Assembly (NCBI GenBank): GCA_963825575.1
Contig: CAWGUB010000006.1
Span: 1 to 64,000, forward strand
DNA: 64,000 bases
Direction: 5' to 3'
Source: JAFDBW01 sp963825575
GTDB lineage: Bacteria > Desulfobacterota > Desulfuromonadia > Desulfuromonadales > BM103
A program made the translations under genes and the position numbers. Below are positions 40,752-50,126 of this stretch, piece by piece. The first letter of the stretch is position 1. The number at the start of each line of letters is the position of its first letter. Under the pieces are notes generated by a model. That model was not told where the DNA came from and searched no databases. It was given only the letters and a program-made list of their open reading frames with translations.

Positions 40752-40816
40752 GAGCCACTAGGGCACAAAGACACGAAGTTTACATAGCCTGCTTTGTGCC
40801 TTGGTGTCTTTGTGAC
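40752..40816. repeat. Inverted repeat in the dapA-dapB spacer
   Basis: GGCACAAAGACACGAAG near 40762 is followed by GCTTTGTGCCTTGGTGTCTTT, so the two halves pair into a long stem. Closely related to the element at 39829-39926. Confidence 0.7.
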
Positions 40817-40821
40817 AGAAA

Positions 40822-41697
40822 TTAAATCAGTTCGTACTTCTTCAGGACCACTTTTAACTTCTCGAGGGTATCGTCACCCATGCCGACCAGCGGCAGGCGG
40901 ACGTTTGCCTGCATCTTACCCATCAACTCAAGAGTGGTCTTGACCGGTACCGGGTTCGACTCGATGAACATGGCGGTGTGGAATTCGAGGAGCTCCAGAT
41001 GCCGTCTGCGAGCCATCATGTAGTCGCCGCTCAAGACCGCCTCGACCATACCCTTGACCTGTTTGGGGATGGCGTTGGCAGAGACCGAGATAACCCCTTT
41101 TGCGCCGCAGCACATCATCGGGAAGGTCAGGAAGTCATCACCGGAAATAACATCGATCTTGTCGCCGGCCCTGAACAGAATTTCACTGACCTGGGTCAGG
41201 CTCCCTGAAGCCTCCTTGATGGCCACGATGTTGTCAAAATCGGCCAGGCGGACGGTCGTCTCCGCCGTCATGTTGACCCCTGTGCGCCCCGGTACATTGT
41301 AGAGGACCTGGGGAAGGGCAACCTCCGCAGCCAGCGTCTTGTAGTGCTGGTAGATCCCCTCCTGAGAGGGTTTGTTGTAGTAAGGGCAAACCAGCAGCAG
41401 TCCGTCGGCACCCATGGCCTTGGCGTTTTTCGACAGGTGGATCGCTTCAGCGGTATTGTTGGCACCGGTGCCGGCAATGACCGGAACCCGTTTGTTGACC
41501 TGATCGATGCAGACCTTGATGACATATTCGTGCTCGTCAAAATCAAGGGTTGCAGATTCTCCGGTCGTTCCGCAAGGGACGATGACATCGGTGCCGTTTT
41601 CGATCTGGAAATCGATCAGCTGGCGATAGGTTTCCTCGGCGAACTTCCCCTGACCGTCGAACGGGGTGACGATGGCGACCATTGATCCATTGAACAT
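40822..41697 (-). CDS. dapA: 4-hydroxy-tetrahydrodipicolinate synthase
   Basis: A 291-residue TIM-barrel lyase that condenses pyruvate with aspartate semialdehyde. It shows MVAIVTPF, GTTGESATL, YYNKPSQEG, NVPGRTGVNM and the Schiff-base Lys in IVAIKEASGS. ATG 41697 follows AAGGAGAGC; an upstream Met at 41724 is less likely. It is first of the three dap genes after a lipoprotein gene. Confidence 0.96.
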   Translation of the reverse strand: MFNGSMVAIVTPFDGQGKFAEETYRQLIDFQIENGTDVIVPCGTTGESATLDFDEHEYVIKVCIDQVNKRVPVIAGTGANNTAEAIHLSKNAKAMGADGLLLVCPYYNKPSQEGIYQHYKTLAAEVALPQVLYNVPGRTGVNMTAETTVRLADFDNIVAIKEASGSLTQVSEILFRAGDKIDVISGDDFLTFPMMCCGAKGVISVSANAIPKQVKGMVEAVLSGDYMMARRRHLELLEFHTAMFIESNPVPVKTTLELMGKMQANVRLPLVGMGDDTLEKLKVVLKKYELI

Positions 41698-41802
41698 TGA
41701 TGCTCTCCTTGCTTTAAATATCAAAAAATTATCTTTGGTTTGTGTAAGTAAAGAAAGTACCTAACATAGCCCAAGACTCATGTAAAGAGCGTATCAACGA
41801 TC

Positions 41803-42594
41803 CTACTGCGGGGTGATCAAAACTCCCGGACTCGCCATGCTCTCGAGCACCAGGTCTGCGGCGCGGACCAGAGCACTGACACGGTATTCATAAGCCTTGC
41901 CATTGTCGAGGCCGCGATCGAGCAGTTGAGTCTCTTTCAACGGTTCTTTGTTAACAGGGACGATCGGAAACGCGCGTTTGGCGTGACGGCGGTAGAGATT
42001 GTAGCCGATCAGATCGATCCCGTCCGGCAGTTCGGGGGTTTGCCATTGCAGGGAGACCCGTGCATCGCCCGCTTCGGCCCGGAGGTTGGTCGGTGCCGGT
42101 GGCGGCTGTACAGCGGTCAAGTGAACCAGCGCAGCAGGAGTCTCATGGCCGCCAATGGTCAACGGCGCAATCGCATAGCGGTACCCGGTGCCGGGGCGGA
42201 TGTCGAGGTCGCGCCAGTAAAGGCGTTTACCGATGTGCTGTGCCGGGGCGGGGTGATTCAGATCGATCTCCGCCACTTCGGTTTGCGGATCACGACATGT
42301 AGGACAGTCCTCCGCGCCGTCATAGGTCAACCGCTTGATTCGAAATCCAGTCAGGTCCTCAACCGCAGTGCCGTCCTGATGCTTCTCTGGGATTGTCCAG
42401 CCGAGGACGAACAGCATCCCCTGCTGTTGCAGGGTGACTTCTTTCGGTGCTTCCGGAAGCGTGTCGAGCTTCGGCCGGACCGGGCCTTTTTTGCCGCAGC
42501 CTGTCATCATTGTCAGAGTCAGACTGATAATGATGAAAAGCGCGAGGCGTGAGACGTGAAGCGCAAAGAATCTGGAGAAATAATCGGTACTCAT
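41803..42594 (-). CDS. Fibronectin-type-III lipoprotein (LptM-like start)
   Basis: A 263-residue lipoprotein. The signal peptide ends in MMTGCGKKGPVRPK, the LptM-like lipobox often found beside dap and arg genes. Two fibronectin type III-like domains follow, roughly at 40-160 (with a CPTC pair) and 165-260 (PPAPTNLRAEAGDARVSLQW). The start ATG 42594 lies 2 bases after the argH stop and has GGAGG upstream. The DNA for residues 9-19 (42539-42567) is a copy-like form of a GTGAGACGTGA repeat seen in nearby spacers. Confidence 0.85.
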   Translation of the reverse strand: MSTDYFSRFFALHVSRLALFIIISLTLTMMTGCGKKGPVRPKLDTLPEAPKEVTLQQQGMLFVLGWTIPEKHQDGTAVEDLTGFRIKRLTYDGAEDCPTCRDPQTEVAEIDLNHPAPAQHIGKRLYWRDLDIRPGTGYRYAIAPLTIGGHETPAALVHLTAVQPPPAPTNLRAEAGDARVSLQWQTPELPDGIDLIGYNLYRRHAKRAFPIVPVNKEPLKETQLLDRGLDNGKAYEYRVSALVRAADLVLESMASPGVLITPQ

Positions 42595-42596
42595 TC

Positions 42597-43979
42597 TCAA
42601 CCCTCCTTCAGGGTCTGGCGAGCCAGGGTAATTTCTTTTTCGACGGCTTCACGTGCTGTGCCACCGGTTGCCCTGCGGGCATTCACCGAGGCCTCAAGGG
42701 TGACATAGTCAAAGATGTCGCTATCGATCTCTGCAGAGAACTCACGGAATTCCTCCAGGGTCAGATCCGGTATCTCCTTTTCATTCTCAATGCAGAAGCG
42801 GACGGTCTTGCCAACCACTTCGTGGGCATTCCTGAACGGCAGCCCCTTGCGTACCAGGTAGTCGGCGATGTCGGTCGCAGTGGAGAAGCCACGCCCGGCG
42901 GCAATCCGCATCTGCTTCGGATTGACGCGCATTTCGGCAATCATTCCGGCAAAGACCTTGAGGGAGCCACGTACCGTGTCGATAGTGTCGAAAAGGGGCT
43001 CCTTGTCTTCCTGCATATCCTTGTTGTAGGCCAAGGGCAGAGACTTCATCAGTGTCAGGAGGCTGATCAAGTTGCCGTAGGTCCGACCGGTTTTCCCCCG
43101 CACCAGCTCCGGTACGTCCGGGTTCTTCTTCTGCGGCATGATCGAACTGCCGGTGCAGAAGCTGTCAGAGAGTTCGACAAATGCGAAGTCGGCACTTGAC
43201 CAGAGAATCAGCTCCTCGGAGAGACGCGAGAGGTGCATCATCAGGATCGAGGCAAAGCTGCAGAATTCGATGGCGAAATCCCGGTCGGAGACGGTGTCCA
43301 GGCTGTTACGCGTCACACCGGTAAAACCGAGTTGACTGGCGATCCACTCGCGATCAATGGCAAAGGTTGTTCCGGCCAGGGCGCCGGCACCGAGTGGCAT
43401 CAGGTTAAGGCGGCTGCGCAGATCCTTTAGCCGGCCGGTGTCGCGGGCCAGCATTTCGACATAAGCCAGCATGTGATGGGCAAAGAGCACCGGTTGGGCG
43501 GTTTGCAGATGGGTGTAACCGGGCATGATGACATCAAGGTTGTTTTCGGCCTGGTCAAGCAGGGTCTCCTGCAATGCGCCCAAGGCCTGGGCAATCGCAT
43601 CGACTTCATCGCGCAGGTAAAGCCGGACATCGAGGGCGACCTGGTCATTGCGGGAGCGGGCAGTGTGTAGCTTGCCGCCGACCGCTCCAACCTTTTCGAT
43701 CAGCCGTGCTTCGATGTTCATGTGAATATCTTCGCGGGCAACTGAAAATTCAAAGGCTCCCGCCTCGATTTCGGCGAGGATCCCCTCGAGGCCATGGATG
43801 ATCGTTTCAGCCTCAGTATCGGCAATGATCCCCTGTCTGGCCAACATCCTGGCGTGGGTGACTGAGCCGAGGATATCGTAGCGGTACAAGCGCTGGTCAA
43901 AGTTGATCGAAGCGGTAAATTCTTCGACAAAGGCATCGGTTGGTTGGGTAAAACGTCCGGCCCAGAGTTTTTCGCTCAT
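42597..43979 (-). CDS. argH: Argininosuccinate lyase
   Basis: A 460-residue fumarase-fold enzyme that splits argininosuccinate to arginine and fumarate, the last step of the pathway. It has KLWAGRFTQPTD, HTARSRNDQVALD, TPLQ-like HLQTAQPV, and the signature GSSIMPQKKNPD with the catalytic Ser. It overlaps the upstream gene by 4 bases (ATGA). Confidence 0.97.
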   Translation of the reverse strand: MSEKLWAGRFTQPTDAFVEEFTASINFDQRLYRYDILGSVTHARMLARQGIIADTEAETIIHGLEGILAEIEAGAFEFSVAREDIHMNIEARLIEKVGAVGGKLHTARSRNDQVALDVRLYLRDEVDAIAQALGALQETLLDQAENNLDVIMPGYTHLQTAQPVLFAHHMLAYVEMLARDTGRLKDLRSRLNLMPLGAGALAGTTFAIDREWIASQLGFTGVTRNSLDTVSDRDFAIEFCSFASILMMHLSRLSEELILWSSADFAFVELSDSFCTGSSIMPQKKNPDVPELVRGKTGRTYGNLISLLTLMKSLPLAYNKDMQEDKEPLFDTIDTVRGSLKVFAGMIAEMRVNPKQMRIAAGRGFSTATDIADYLVRKGLPFRNAHEVVGKTVRFCIENEKEIPDLTLEEFREFSAEIDSDIFDYVTLEASVNARRATGGTAREAVEKEITLARQTLKEG

Positions 43980-45190
43980 GATTTGTCTGTCTTCCTCTCT
44001 GCAGAATCGGCGGCGTCGATCTTGCGCGCCGCTACGTAGTCATGGTGGCTGTCGGTCTGTGTCTGGTCAAGGTCGCCGCAGCGTTCCCAGCCGCCAGTTG
44101 TTGGCCTGTAGATGGCATGAATCTTCATCGGGAAGCGGGTGGTGCGTGGGTCGAGTTCGTGGAACAGCGGCAGGTTGAAGTAATAGAGCCGACTCGCTGT
44201 GCCGAAACGCATACGGCAGACCGGCAGGCCGTCGAAATTATCGCTGACGTATTCGGGTGTTTCAGCCGGAGCTATTTTGTGACTCTGGTGCATGATGACC
44301 ATAGAACGACCGAAACTGCAGTCCGGTGTCTTGCCAAAGCCGGTGGTCTGCTCAGAACTGTTGCAGAAAACCGTGATGGTGTCGCGCACACCCGGGGTGT
44401 AGGCGAGGTATTCGCCGTAAAAACCGTTGACCACGTCGTGGAATGCCTTATGTTCGGGTTTTGGATTACACTCCAGCACGCAGAGCAGGTCGAGACGTTG
44501 ACGGGTCTGGTAAAACAGCTCGTTGGCTTTATCGATCAGGACGCTGATGTTCGACTGGTAGAGATCCCGGTAGATATAATCGAGACAGATCATGGTCATG
44601 AAGTTAAAGCCGTTGGGGGTGCAACGTAGCATCGGGAAGACCTTGCCACGATAGAGATCATGGCCCAGATCGATAGTTTCCTCACCGAAAAACGGATGGC
44701 TCTTGGCCTGGATAAAGACCCGCAATCGACCGTCTGACTCCTTGACCGCTGTGACGCAGCAGTTAACCGGGACCCCGGCAATGTCGGCGGCAGAAAAATC
44801 CTCACGGACACACTCCAATGCTTCACCATTGTCATCCGCATAGCGTTCAAGCAGGTCCAGATAGGTGCCCAGATCGATATGCTCGATGCCGAATATGGTA
44901 ACAGAGTTGGCTTTACGGTGGCGATCGATCAGGGTCAGCAGGTCGTCAAAGCGAGCATAGGGCACGGTGCCTTCCGGTAGCACCAGGAAATGCAGCCGGC
45001 TGAGGTTGCTGCCATTATCGGCCACCAGCTCGAAAATCGAACAGAGCTGCTGCCATTGCTCCTCCGGGTCGCTGATCACACAGATATAATCCTGCTTCTG
45101 AAGATGGTTGGCGATTTGGCAGACCAGAGCGTGCAGGTGGTGGCCGCGTGGGAATTCGAGATTGACAGGTTTTTCTACAATCTGAAACAT
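43976..45190 (-). CDS. Unknown 404-residue protein in the arginine operon
   Basis: A soluble protein whose family I do not recognise with confidence. Conserved-looking parts are VFPMLRCTPNGFNFMTMICL, VLIDKANELFYQTRQRLDLL, NGFYGEYLAYTPGVRDTITV and FGRSMVIMHQSHKIAP. The core with CLDY and the strand pattern weakly recalls the nitrilase superfamily, but I cannot identify a Glu-Lys-Cys triad. It overlaps argH by 4 bases and begins 8 bases after the Nudix stop, so it is translated with them. I chose ATG 45190; a TTG at 45202 is possible. Confidence 0.6.
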   Translation of the reverse strand: MFQIVEKPVNLEFPRGHHLHALVCQIANHLQKQDYICVISDPEEQWQQLCSIFELVADNGSNLSRLHFLVLPEGTVPYARFDDLLTLIDRHRKANSVTIFGIEHIDLGTYLDLLERYADDNGEALECVREDFSAADIAGVPVNCCVTAVKESDGRLRVFIQAKSHPFFGEETIDLGHDLYRGKVFPMLRCTPNGFNFMTMICLDYIYRDLYQSNISVLIDKANELFYQTRQRLDLLCVLECNPKPEHKAFHDVVNGFYGEYLAYTPGVRDTITVFCNSSEQTTGFGKTPDCSFGRSMVIMHQSHKIAPAETPEYVSDNFDGLPVCRMRFGTASRLYYFNLPLFHELDPRTTRFPMKIHAIYRPTTGGWERCGDLDQTQTDSHHDYVAARKIDAADSAERKTDKS

Positions 45191-45198
45191 GGTTTTTC

Positions 45199-45690
45199 TC
45201 AAGATTCCGGGGCGTCACCGCCCACCTGTAGCCGATTCGACAATTCATCTTCCGGTTCGCCGGGGTCACTCACCTGGCCCGGCAAGACCTGGGCGAGGAT
45301 GTGCCGGGTTCCGGGAGTCATGTCATACTGATGCAAATTCTCGCCGGCTACCCAGGCTGCTTCGATCACTTCTCCGGGGTTGAGTTCAAGAGTTCCGCTG
45401 AGCGGGTGGGCGCGGTAATAAAGAATCACGTAATGATCTTCTGCCTCGCCGACCCCGACATGCTCATAGGCATCGAGCAGGCCATCGACGAGAATTTCCA
45501 GGCCAACCTCTTCACGAACTTCACGATGCACCGCTTCGAGCAGTCGCTCGCCATGGTCAATCTTACCTCCTGGCATAACCCACTGACCGCAAAAAGGTTC
45601 TATGCAACGTCGGGTTAACAGGACGCGCTGCTGGTCATCGATGATGCAGGCAACGACCGAGGTTTTGATCGATTGTTTTTTAAAGTCCAT
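45199..45690 (-). CDS. Nudix hydrolase
   Basis: A 163-residue Nudix protein with a full box: GGKIDHGERLLEAVHREVREE followed by VGL. It hydrolyses a nucleoside-diphosphate-linked compound; MutT-like sanitation or another substrate is possible. The C-terminal 30 residues are polar. It sits between argG and the unknown gene before argH. Unlike the Nudix frame at 35724, its catalytic box is intact. Confidence 0.9.
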   Translation of the reverse strand: MDFKKQSIKTSVVACIIDDQQRVLLTRRCIEPFCGQWVMPGGKIDHGERLLEAVHREVREEVGLEILVDGLLDAYEHVGVGEAEDHYVILYYRAHPLSGTLELNPGEVIEAAWVAGENLHQYDMTPGTRHILAQVLPGQVSDPGEPEDELSNRLQVGGDAPES

Positions 45691-45771
45691 TCATCCGGGA
45701 CGCGTGACGAGGGACGAGGGACGAGAAAAATCTTGTCCTGTCGCGTCCCGCGTTCCGCGTTCCTCGTCCCG
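45691..45771. repeat. GC-rich repeat in the argG-Nudix spacer
   Basis: GGGACGCGTGACGAGGGACGA and its near repeat GAGGGACGAG face CGCGTCCCGCGTTCC and CTCGTCCCG across a short AT-rich centre, forming an imperfect inverted repeat. Related GTGAGACGTGA/CGTCACGC sequences lie at 42539, 47871 and 50070. Confidence 0.6.
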
Positions 45772-46992
45772 TTATTTTTTTGCTTCCCTCTGTAATGCAG
45801 CAATCCTCAACCGCAGGGCGTTGAGCTTGATGAACCCTTCGGCGTCGGCCTGATTGTAAACCTCATCAGCTTCGAAGGTGGCGAAGTCAACGTTAAAGAG
45901 GCTGTCGGTGGCCGAATCACGACCGACCACGCGGCTGTGCCCCTTGTAGAGCTTGATCCGGGCCTTGCCGTTGACGGTCTGCTGGGACTGGTCAATCAGC
46001 GCCTGCAGGGTGAGGCGCTCGGGGGCGAACCAGAACCCGTTGTAAATCATGCTGGCATAACGCGAGACCAGTGAATCACGCAAGTGCATCACTTCGCGAT
46101 CCATGGTGATCGATTCGACGGCACGGTGTGCTTCCTCAAGAATCGTACCCCCCGGAGTTTCATAGACGCCGCGGCTCTTCATGCCGACGAAGCGGTTTTC
46201 CATCAGGTCGACACGACCTATGCCATGCCTGCCACCCAGTTCGTTGAGTTTGGCCAGCAGTTTGGCAGGCGACAGACGTTCGCCGTTGACGGCCACGGCG
46301 TCGCCCTTCTCGAATTCAACCTCAACATATTCCGGTTGGTCCGGAGCATCTTCTGGGCGTACCGTGAGCACGTACATCTCTTCCGGAGCTTCGGCCCACG
46401 GATTTTCCAGCACATCGCCTTCAAAGGAGATGTGCAGGAGGTTGCGGTCCGAACTCCATGGGAATTTCTTGCTGGTTGGAACCGGAATCTTGTGCTTGCG
46501 AGCATACTCCTCCAGGGCGGTCCGGCTGTTCAGGTCCCATTCACGCCAGGGAGCAATGACCGTTACCGAAGGGTCGAAGTGGTAGTAAGCGAGCTCGAAA
46601 CGGACCTGGTCATTGCCCTTGCCGGTCGCGCCGTGGGAGACGGCGTCGGCGCCTTCCAGTTTGACCACATCCATCTGGGCTTTGGCAATCAACGGCCGGG
46701 CAATCGAGGTGCCGAGAAAATAGCGGCCCTCGTAAATGGCGTTGGCGCGGAACATCGGGAAAACAAAGTCACGGGCGAACTCCTCGCGCAGATCGAGGAT
46801 GTGGCACGCGCTTGCACCGGTATTTTTGGCCTTTGCGGGGATACCATCGAGTTCTTCGCCCTGACCGAGGTCGGCTGAATAAGCGACCACTTCGCAATCA
46901 TATTCCTCGATCAGCCACTTGAGAATGATCGATGTATCAAGCCCGCCGGAATAGGCGAGTACAGCTTTTTTGACAGTTCCTTTTTTACTCAT
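45772..46992 (-). CDS. argG: Argininosuccinate synthase
   Basis: A 406-residue ATP-dependent ligase joining citrulline and aspartate. It shows the P-loop AYSGGLDTS at the start, AYSADLGQGEEL, HGATGKGNDQVRFE and FAPERLTLQA. The length is standard for the type common in this group. AAGGAG precedes the start. It is downstream of the RDD protein gene. Confidence 0.97.
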   Translation of the reverse strand: MSKKGTVKKAVLAYSGGLDTSIILKWLIEEYDCEVVAYSADLGQGEELDGIPAKAKNTGASACHILDLREEFARDFVFPMFRANAIYEGRYFLGTSIARPLIAKAQMDVVKLEGADAVSHGATGKGNDQVRFELAYYHFDPSVTVIAPWREWDLNSRTALEEYARKHKIPVPTSKKFPWSSDRNLLHISFEGDVLENPWAEAPEEMYVLTVRPEDAPDQPEYVEVEFEKGDAVAVNGERLSPAKLLAKLNELGGRHGIGRVDLMENRFVGMKSRGVYETPGGTILEEAHRAVESITMDREVMHLRDSLVSRYASMIYNGFWFAPERLTLQALIDQSQQTVNGKARIKLYKGHSRVVGRDSATDSLFNVDFATFEADEVYNQADAEGFIKLNALRLRIAALQREAKK

Positions 46993-47090
46993 TTGAGAGG
47001 GTCTCCTTGGATGTTAAGTCAGGTCAGGGGAGAATGGGAAGCGGTGAGGGTTTACAGATACCCCTTACCTCTTGCCACTTATCTCTTGCC

Positions 47091-47858
47091 TTATAGTTTT
47101 ATCACATACGTGTCTGCAATTTTATCGTGTAGCCCCTGCTTCTGGTTGTCGAAAGCGACCATGAGATAGCCAATGCCCAGCAGGATGAACGAGACGAATT
47201 TGCCAAGCACTTCGCGTTTCGCCGCACGGCCATAGGTGAGCTGGTTGCCGTCCGTGCAGATAACCTTGATGCGCAGGGCCATTTTACCGGGGGTCTGGCC
47301 GCAGTAACCGGTAAAGAAAACCGCGTAGCCGAGACTTATTGTGGTGCCGAAGAGCCAGACGATGATACTCACTGACGGGGCATCGCTGGCAGCGATACCC
47401 ATAAAGCCGATCACCAGTGTAATGCTCAAGGTAAGGACAAACTGCACGAAGGAGAGCAGAAACGAGTCGATCATCGTGGCGACCACGCGGACCCAGAAGC
47501 CGGCTTTCGGCAGGGATTCCGGGAATTGATTGACAGCAATGCCGGGTGGTTTGGCAAGATTCTCATTTGTCTCATCAGTGCTTGGCTCCGCCTGGACCTT
47601 TTCTGTCTGCCGGGCACTATATTGGGCATAGTTGACACCGCAGCCATTGCAGTTATCATCCTTTACCTGAGCCATGCCGCAAGCCGGACAGGTGACCTGT
47701 GCAGGCTGGCTCGGCCCGGTCGTCCTGCCGGAGCGTTTCGATTTTTCAAAACTGAATGATGCGGCGCATTTCGGGCAGTTGACCTTGAGCGGACGGTCCG
47801 GAATCTTTGCCGGGTCAACAGCCTTTGAAAAACCGCATTTCGGACAAGTTATATTCAT
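47091..47858 (-). CDS. RDD-family membrane protein with two N-terminal zinc ribbons
   Basis: A 255-residue protein. Residues 4-35 form an MJ0042-type zinc ribbon (CPKC ... CPKC), and residues 57-75 a second one (CPAC ... CNGC). After a polar linker comes an RDD domain with three to four membrane helices from residue 120, with AGFWVRVVATMIDSFLL, GQTPGKMALRIKV and the closing HDKIADTYVI. RDD proteins are small transporters or ion-exchange factors of unclear role. AGGAACG precedes the start. Its place between argF and argG has no obvious reason. Confidence 0.85.
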   Translation of the reverse strand: MNITCPKCGFSKAVDPAKIPDRPLKVNCPKCAASFSFEKSKRSGRTTGPSQPAQVTCPACGMAQVKDDNCNGCGVNYAQYSARQTEKVQAEPSTDETNENLAKPPGIAVNQFPESLPKAGFWVRVVATMIDSFLLSFVQFVLTLSITLVIGFMGIAASDAPSVSIIVWLFGTTISLGYAVFFTGYCGQTPGKMALRIKVICTDGNQLTYGRAAKREVLGKFVSFILLGIGYLMVAFDNQKQGLHDKIADTYVIKL

Positions 47859-47904
47859 GCGTTCCTAAAGCCTTTTCGCGTCACGCGCCTCTCGCCTCGT
47901 GGTT

Positions 47905-48813
47905 CTACCCCATCAATGTTGCCATGATTGCTTTTTGCACATGCAGACGATTCTCGGCTTCATCGTAGATAATCGAATGGCGACTCTCCATGACCTCGTC
48001 GGTGATTTCTTCATCGCGATGTGCGGGCAGGCAATGCATGACAACGCAATCCGGGTTGGCCAGTGCGAGCAAATCCATATTGACCTGGTAGCCGACAAAG
48101 GCCTTCGCACGTTCTTCCTGTTCAGCTTCCTGACCCATGCTGGCCCACACATCGGTATTCAGCACGTCGGCGTCCCTGGCAGCCCGTTCCGGGTCGTTGG
48201 TATAGATGATGTTGGCTCCGGCTTCAGCGGCACGCTCCTTGACCATGGCATCGGGTTCGTAGCCTGCCGGTGTCGCTACACGCAGTTCGAAACCGAACAC
48301 GGAGGCGGCGTTGATCCAGCTGTTGGCCATGTTGTTGCCGTCGCCGACCCAGCAGTAGGTCAGGTCCCGGTAGTTGTCCTTATGCTCGATAACCGTCAGC
48401 AGGTCGGCCATGATCTGGCAGGGGTGATACATGTCGGTCAGGCCGTTGATCACCGGGACCTCACTGAACTCTGCGTACTCCTCGACCGCATCTTGCGAGT
48501 AAGTCCGGATCATCACGCCATCGACGTAACGGGCCATACAGCGGGCGGTATCCTTGATCGGCTCCCCGCGGCCCATCTGGGTGTTCCCCGCAGCAAGGAA
48601 GAGGGCATGGCCTCCGAGATGGTACATGCCGACCTCGAAGGAAACCCGGGTGCGGGTCGAGCTCTTCTCAAACAACATGCCGAGAGTCTTGCCGGCCAGC
48701 AGCTGATGCAGCTCTCCTGCCTGCTGTTTGGCTTTGAGCTCTCTGGCCAGGGCAAATATCTTTTCCAGCTCTTCAACGCTCCAGTCACTGAGACAGAGAA
48801 AGTTATTCTTCAC
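47905..48813 (-). CDS. argF: Ornithine carbamoyltransferase
   Basis: A 302-residue transferase that makes citrulline from ornithine and carbamoyl phosphate. It shows FEKSSTRTRVSFE (carbamoyl-phosphate site), HPCQIMADL, DVWASMGQE (ornithine loop) and MHCLPAHRDEEIT. The start is GTG at 48813, with AAGGAG six bases upstream. It lies 30 bases after argD. Confidence 0.97.
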   Translation of the reverse strand: MKNNFLCLSDWSVEELEKIFALARELKAKQQAGELHQLLAGKTLGMLFEKSSTRTRVSFEVGMYHLGGHALFLAAGNTQMGRGEPIKDTARCMARYVDGVMIRTYSQDAVEEYAEFSEVPVINGLTDMYHPCQIMADLLTVIEHKDNYRDLTYCWVGDGNNMANSWINAASVFGFELRVATPAGYEPDAMVKERAAEAGANIIYTNDPERAARDADVLNTDVWASMGQEAEQEERAKAFVGYQVNMDLLALANPDCVVMHCLPAHRDEEITDEVMESRHSIIYDEAENRLHVQKAIMATLMG

Positions 48814-48843
48814 AATATACTCCTTGAACTTTTTCGGCTGGCG

Positions 48844-50058
48844 CTAGCCTGCCTGCGTGCTGAGATCAACCGTTGCCAATACACTATCGAGAATAGCCAT
48901 GGCCTCGTCGATTTCATCCTTGTTCACGATCAGTGGCGGGACGAAGCGCAAAACATTGCCGACGGTACAGTTGATCAGTAAGCCACGCTCCATGGCGGCA
49001 ACCACCAGCTTGCCGCCTTCGATAGTCAATTCCATGCCGAGGATCAGCCCTTGTCCACGAACTTCCTTGACGAAGGCGTATCTCTCTTTGAGCTGCTCCA
49101 GGCTCTCCGCGAGGTATTTCCCCATAGCCTGGCAGTTCTCGAGGACGCCGTCCTCGGTGATTGTCCTGACGGCGGCAAGCGCTGCCGCACAGACCAGCGG
49201 ATTGCCACCGAAAGTGGAACCGTGTGTGCCGGGGCCAAGCCGCTCGGCGAGGGTCATTGTGGTCAGCATCGCCCCAATCGGTGGGCCGCCGGCCAGTGCT
49301 TTTGCCAGGGTCATGATGTCTGGAACGATCCCTTCCTGCTCGTAGGCCCAGAGGGTGCCGGTTCGGCCACAGCCGACCTGGACCTCGTCGAATATCAACA
49401 GCAGGTCGAATTCATTACAGAGGTCATTGACTGCCTTGAGGTAGCCGGGTGGCGGAACGTTGACACCACCTTCGCCCTGGATCGGTTCGAGCATGATGGC
49501 GCAGGTCTGCGCCGTGACCGCTTCACGTAACGCGTCGATGTTGCCGAAGGGAACATACCTGAAACCCGGTACAACGGGGTCAAACCCGGCGCGGACCTTC
49601 TCCTGGCCGGTGGCGCTGATGGCGCCGATGGTCCGACCGTGGAATGAAGCCAGTGCCGTGATGATCTCGTGTCGGTCCTTCCCGAACGTCTCCAGGCTAT
49701 GTTTGCGCACCAGCTTCATGGCTGCTTCGTTGGCTTCCGCACCCGAGTTGCAGAAGAACACCCGGTCGGCAAAGGAATGATTGCAGAGCCAGTCAGCCAG
49801 TTCGATCTGCCGGGGGATATGATAGAAGTTCGAGCAATGCAGCAGTCGGGCTGCCTGATCCTGCAGGGCGGCCACCACCTTCGGGTGGCAATGTCCGAGG
49901 TTGTTGACTGCCACCCCGGCCAGAAAATCGAGGTAGACCTTGCCGTCAACGTCCCATAGCCGACACCCCTCACCGCGCTCGGCGACGATCGGGTAGCGAC
50001 CGTAGGTCTTCATGACGCATTGTTCTGCTTTATCGATCCAGTCTTGTGTGAGGCTCAT
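48844..50058 (-). CDS. argD: Acetylornithine aminotransferase
   Basis: A 404-residue PLP aminotransferase of class III. It has FLAGVAVNNLGHCHP, FCNSGAEANEAAMKL, SFHGRTIGA, FDEVQVGCGRTG and the PLP Lys in TLAKALAGGPPIGA. It converts N-acetylglutamate semialdehyde to N-acetylornithine and may also act on succinyl-diaminopimelate in other organisms. It follows argB on the same strand. Confidence 0.96.
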   Translation of the reverse strand: MSLTQDWIDKAEQCVMKTYGRYPIVAERGEGCRLWDVDGKVYLDFLAGVAVNNLGHCHPKVVAALQDQAARLLHCSNFYHIPRQIELADWLCNHSFADRVFFCNSGAEANEAAMKLVRKHSLETFGKDRHEIITALASFHGRTIGAISATGQEKVRAGFDPVVPGFRYVPFGNIDALREAVTAQTCAIMLEPIQGEGGVNVPPPGYLKAVNDLCNEFDLLLIFDEVQVGCGRTGTLWAYEQEGIVPDIMTLAKALAGGPPIGAMLTTMTLAERLGPGTHGSTFGGNPLVCAAALAAVRTITEDGVLENCQAMGKYLAESLEQLKERYAFVKEVRGQGLILGMELTIEGGKLVVAAMERGLLINCTVGNVLRFVPPLIVNKDEIDEAMAILDSVLATVDLSTQAG

Positions 50059-50126
50059 TGGTTTGGCCGTAACAGGTGAAAAGTTAAAAGTAAAACGTGA
50101 AAAGCTAAAAAATTCGATTATTCACG

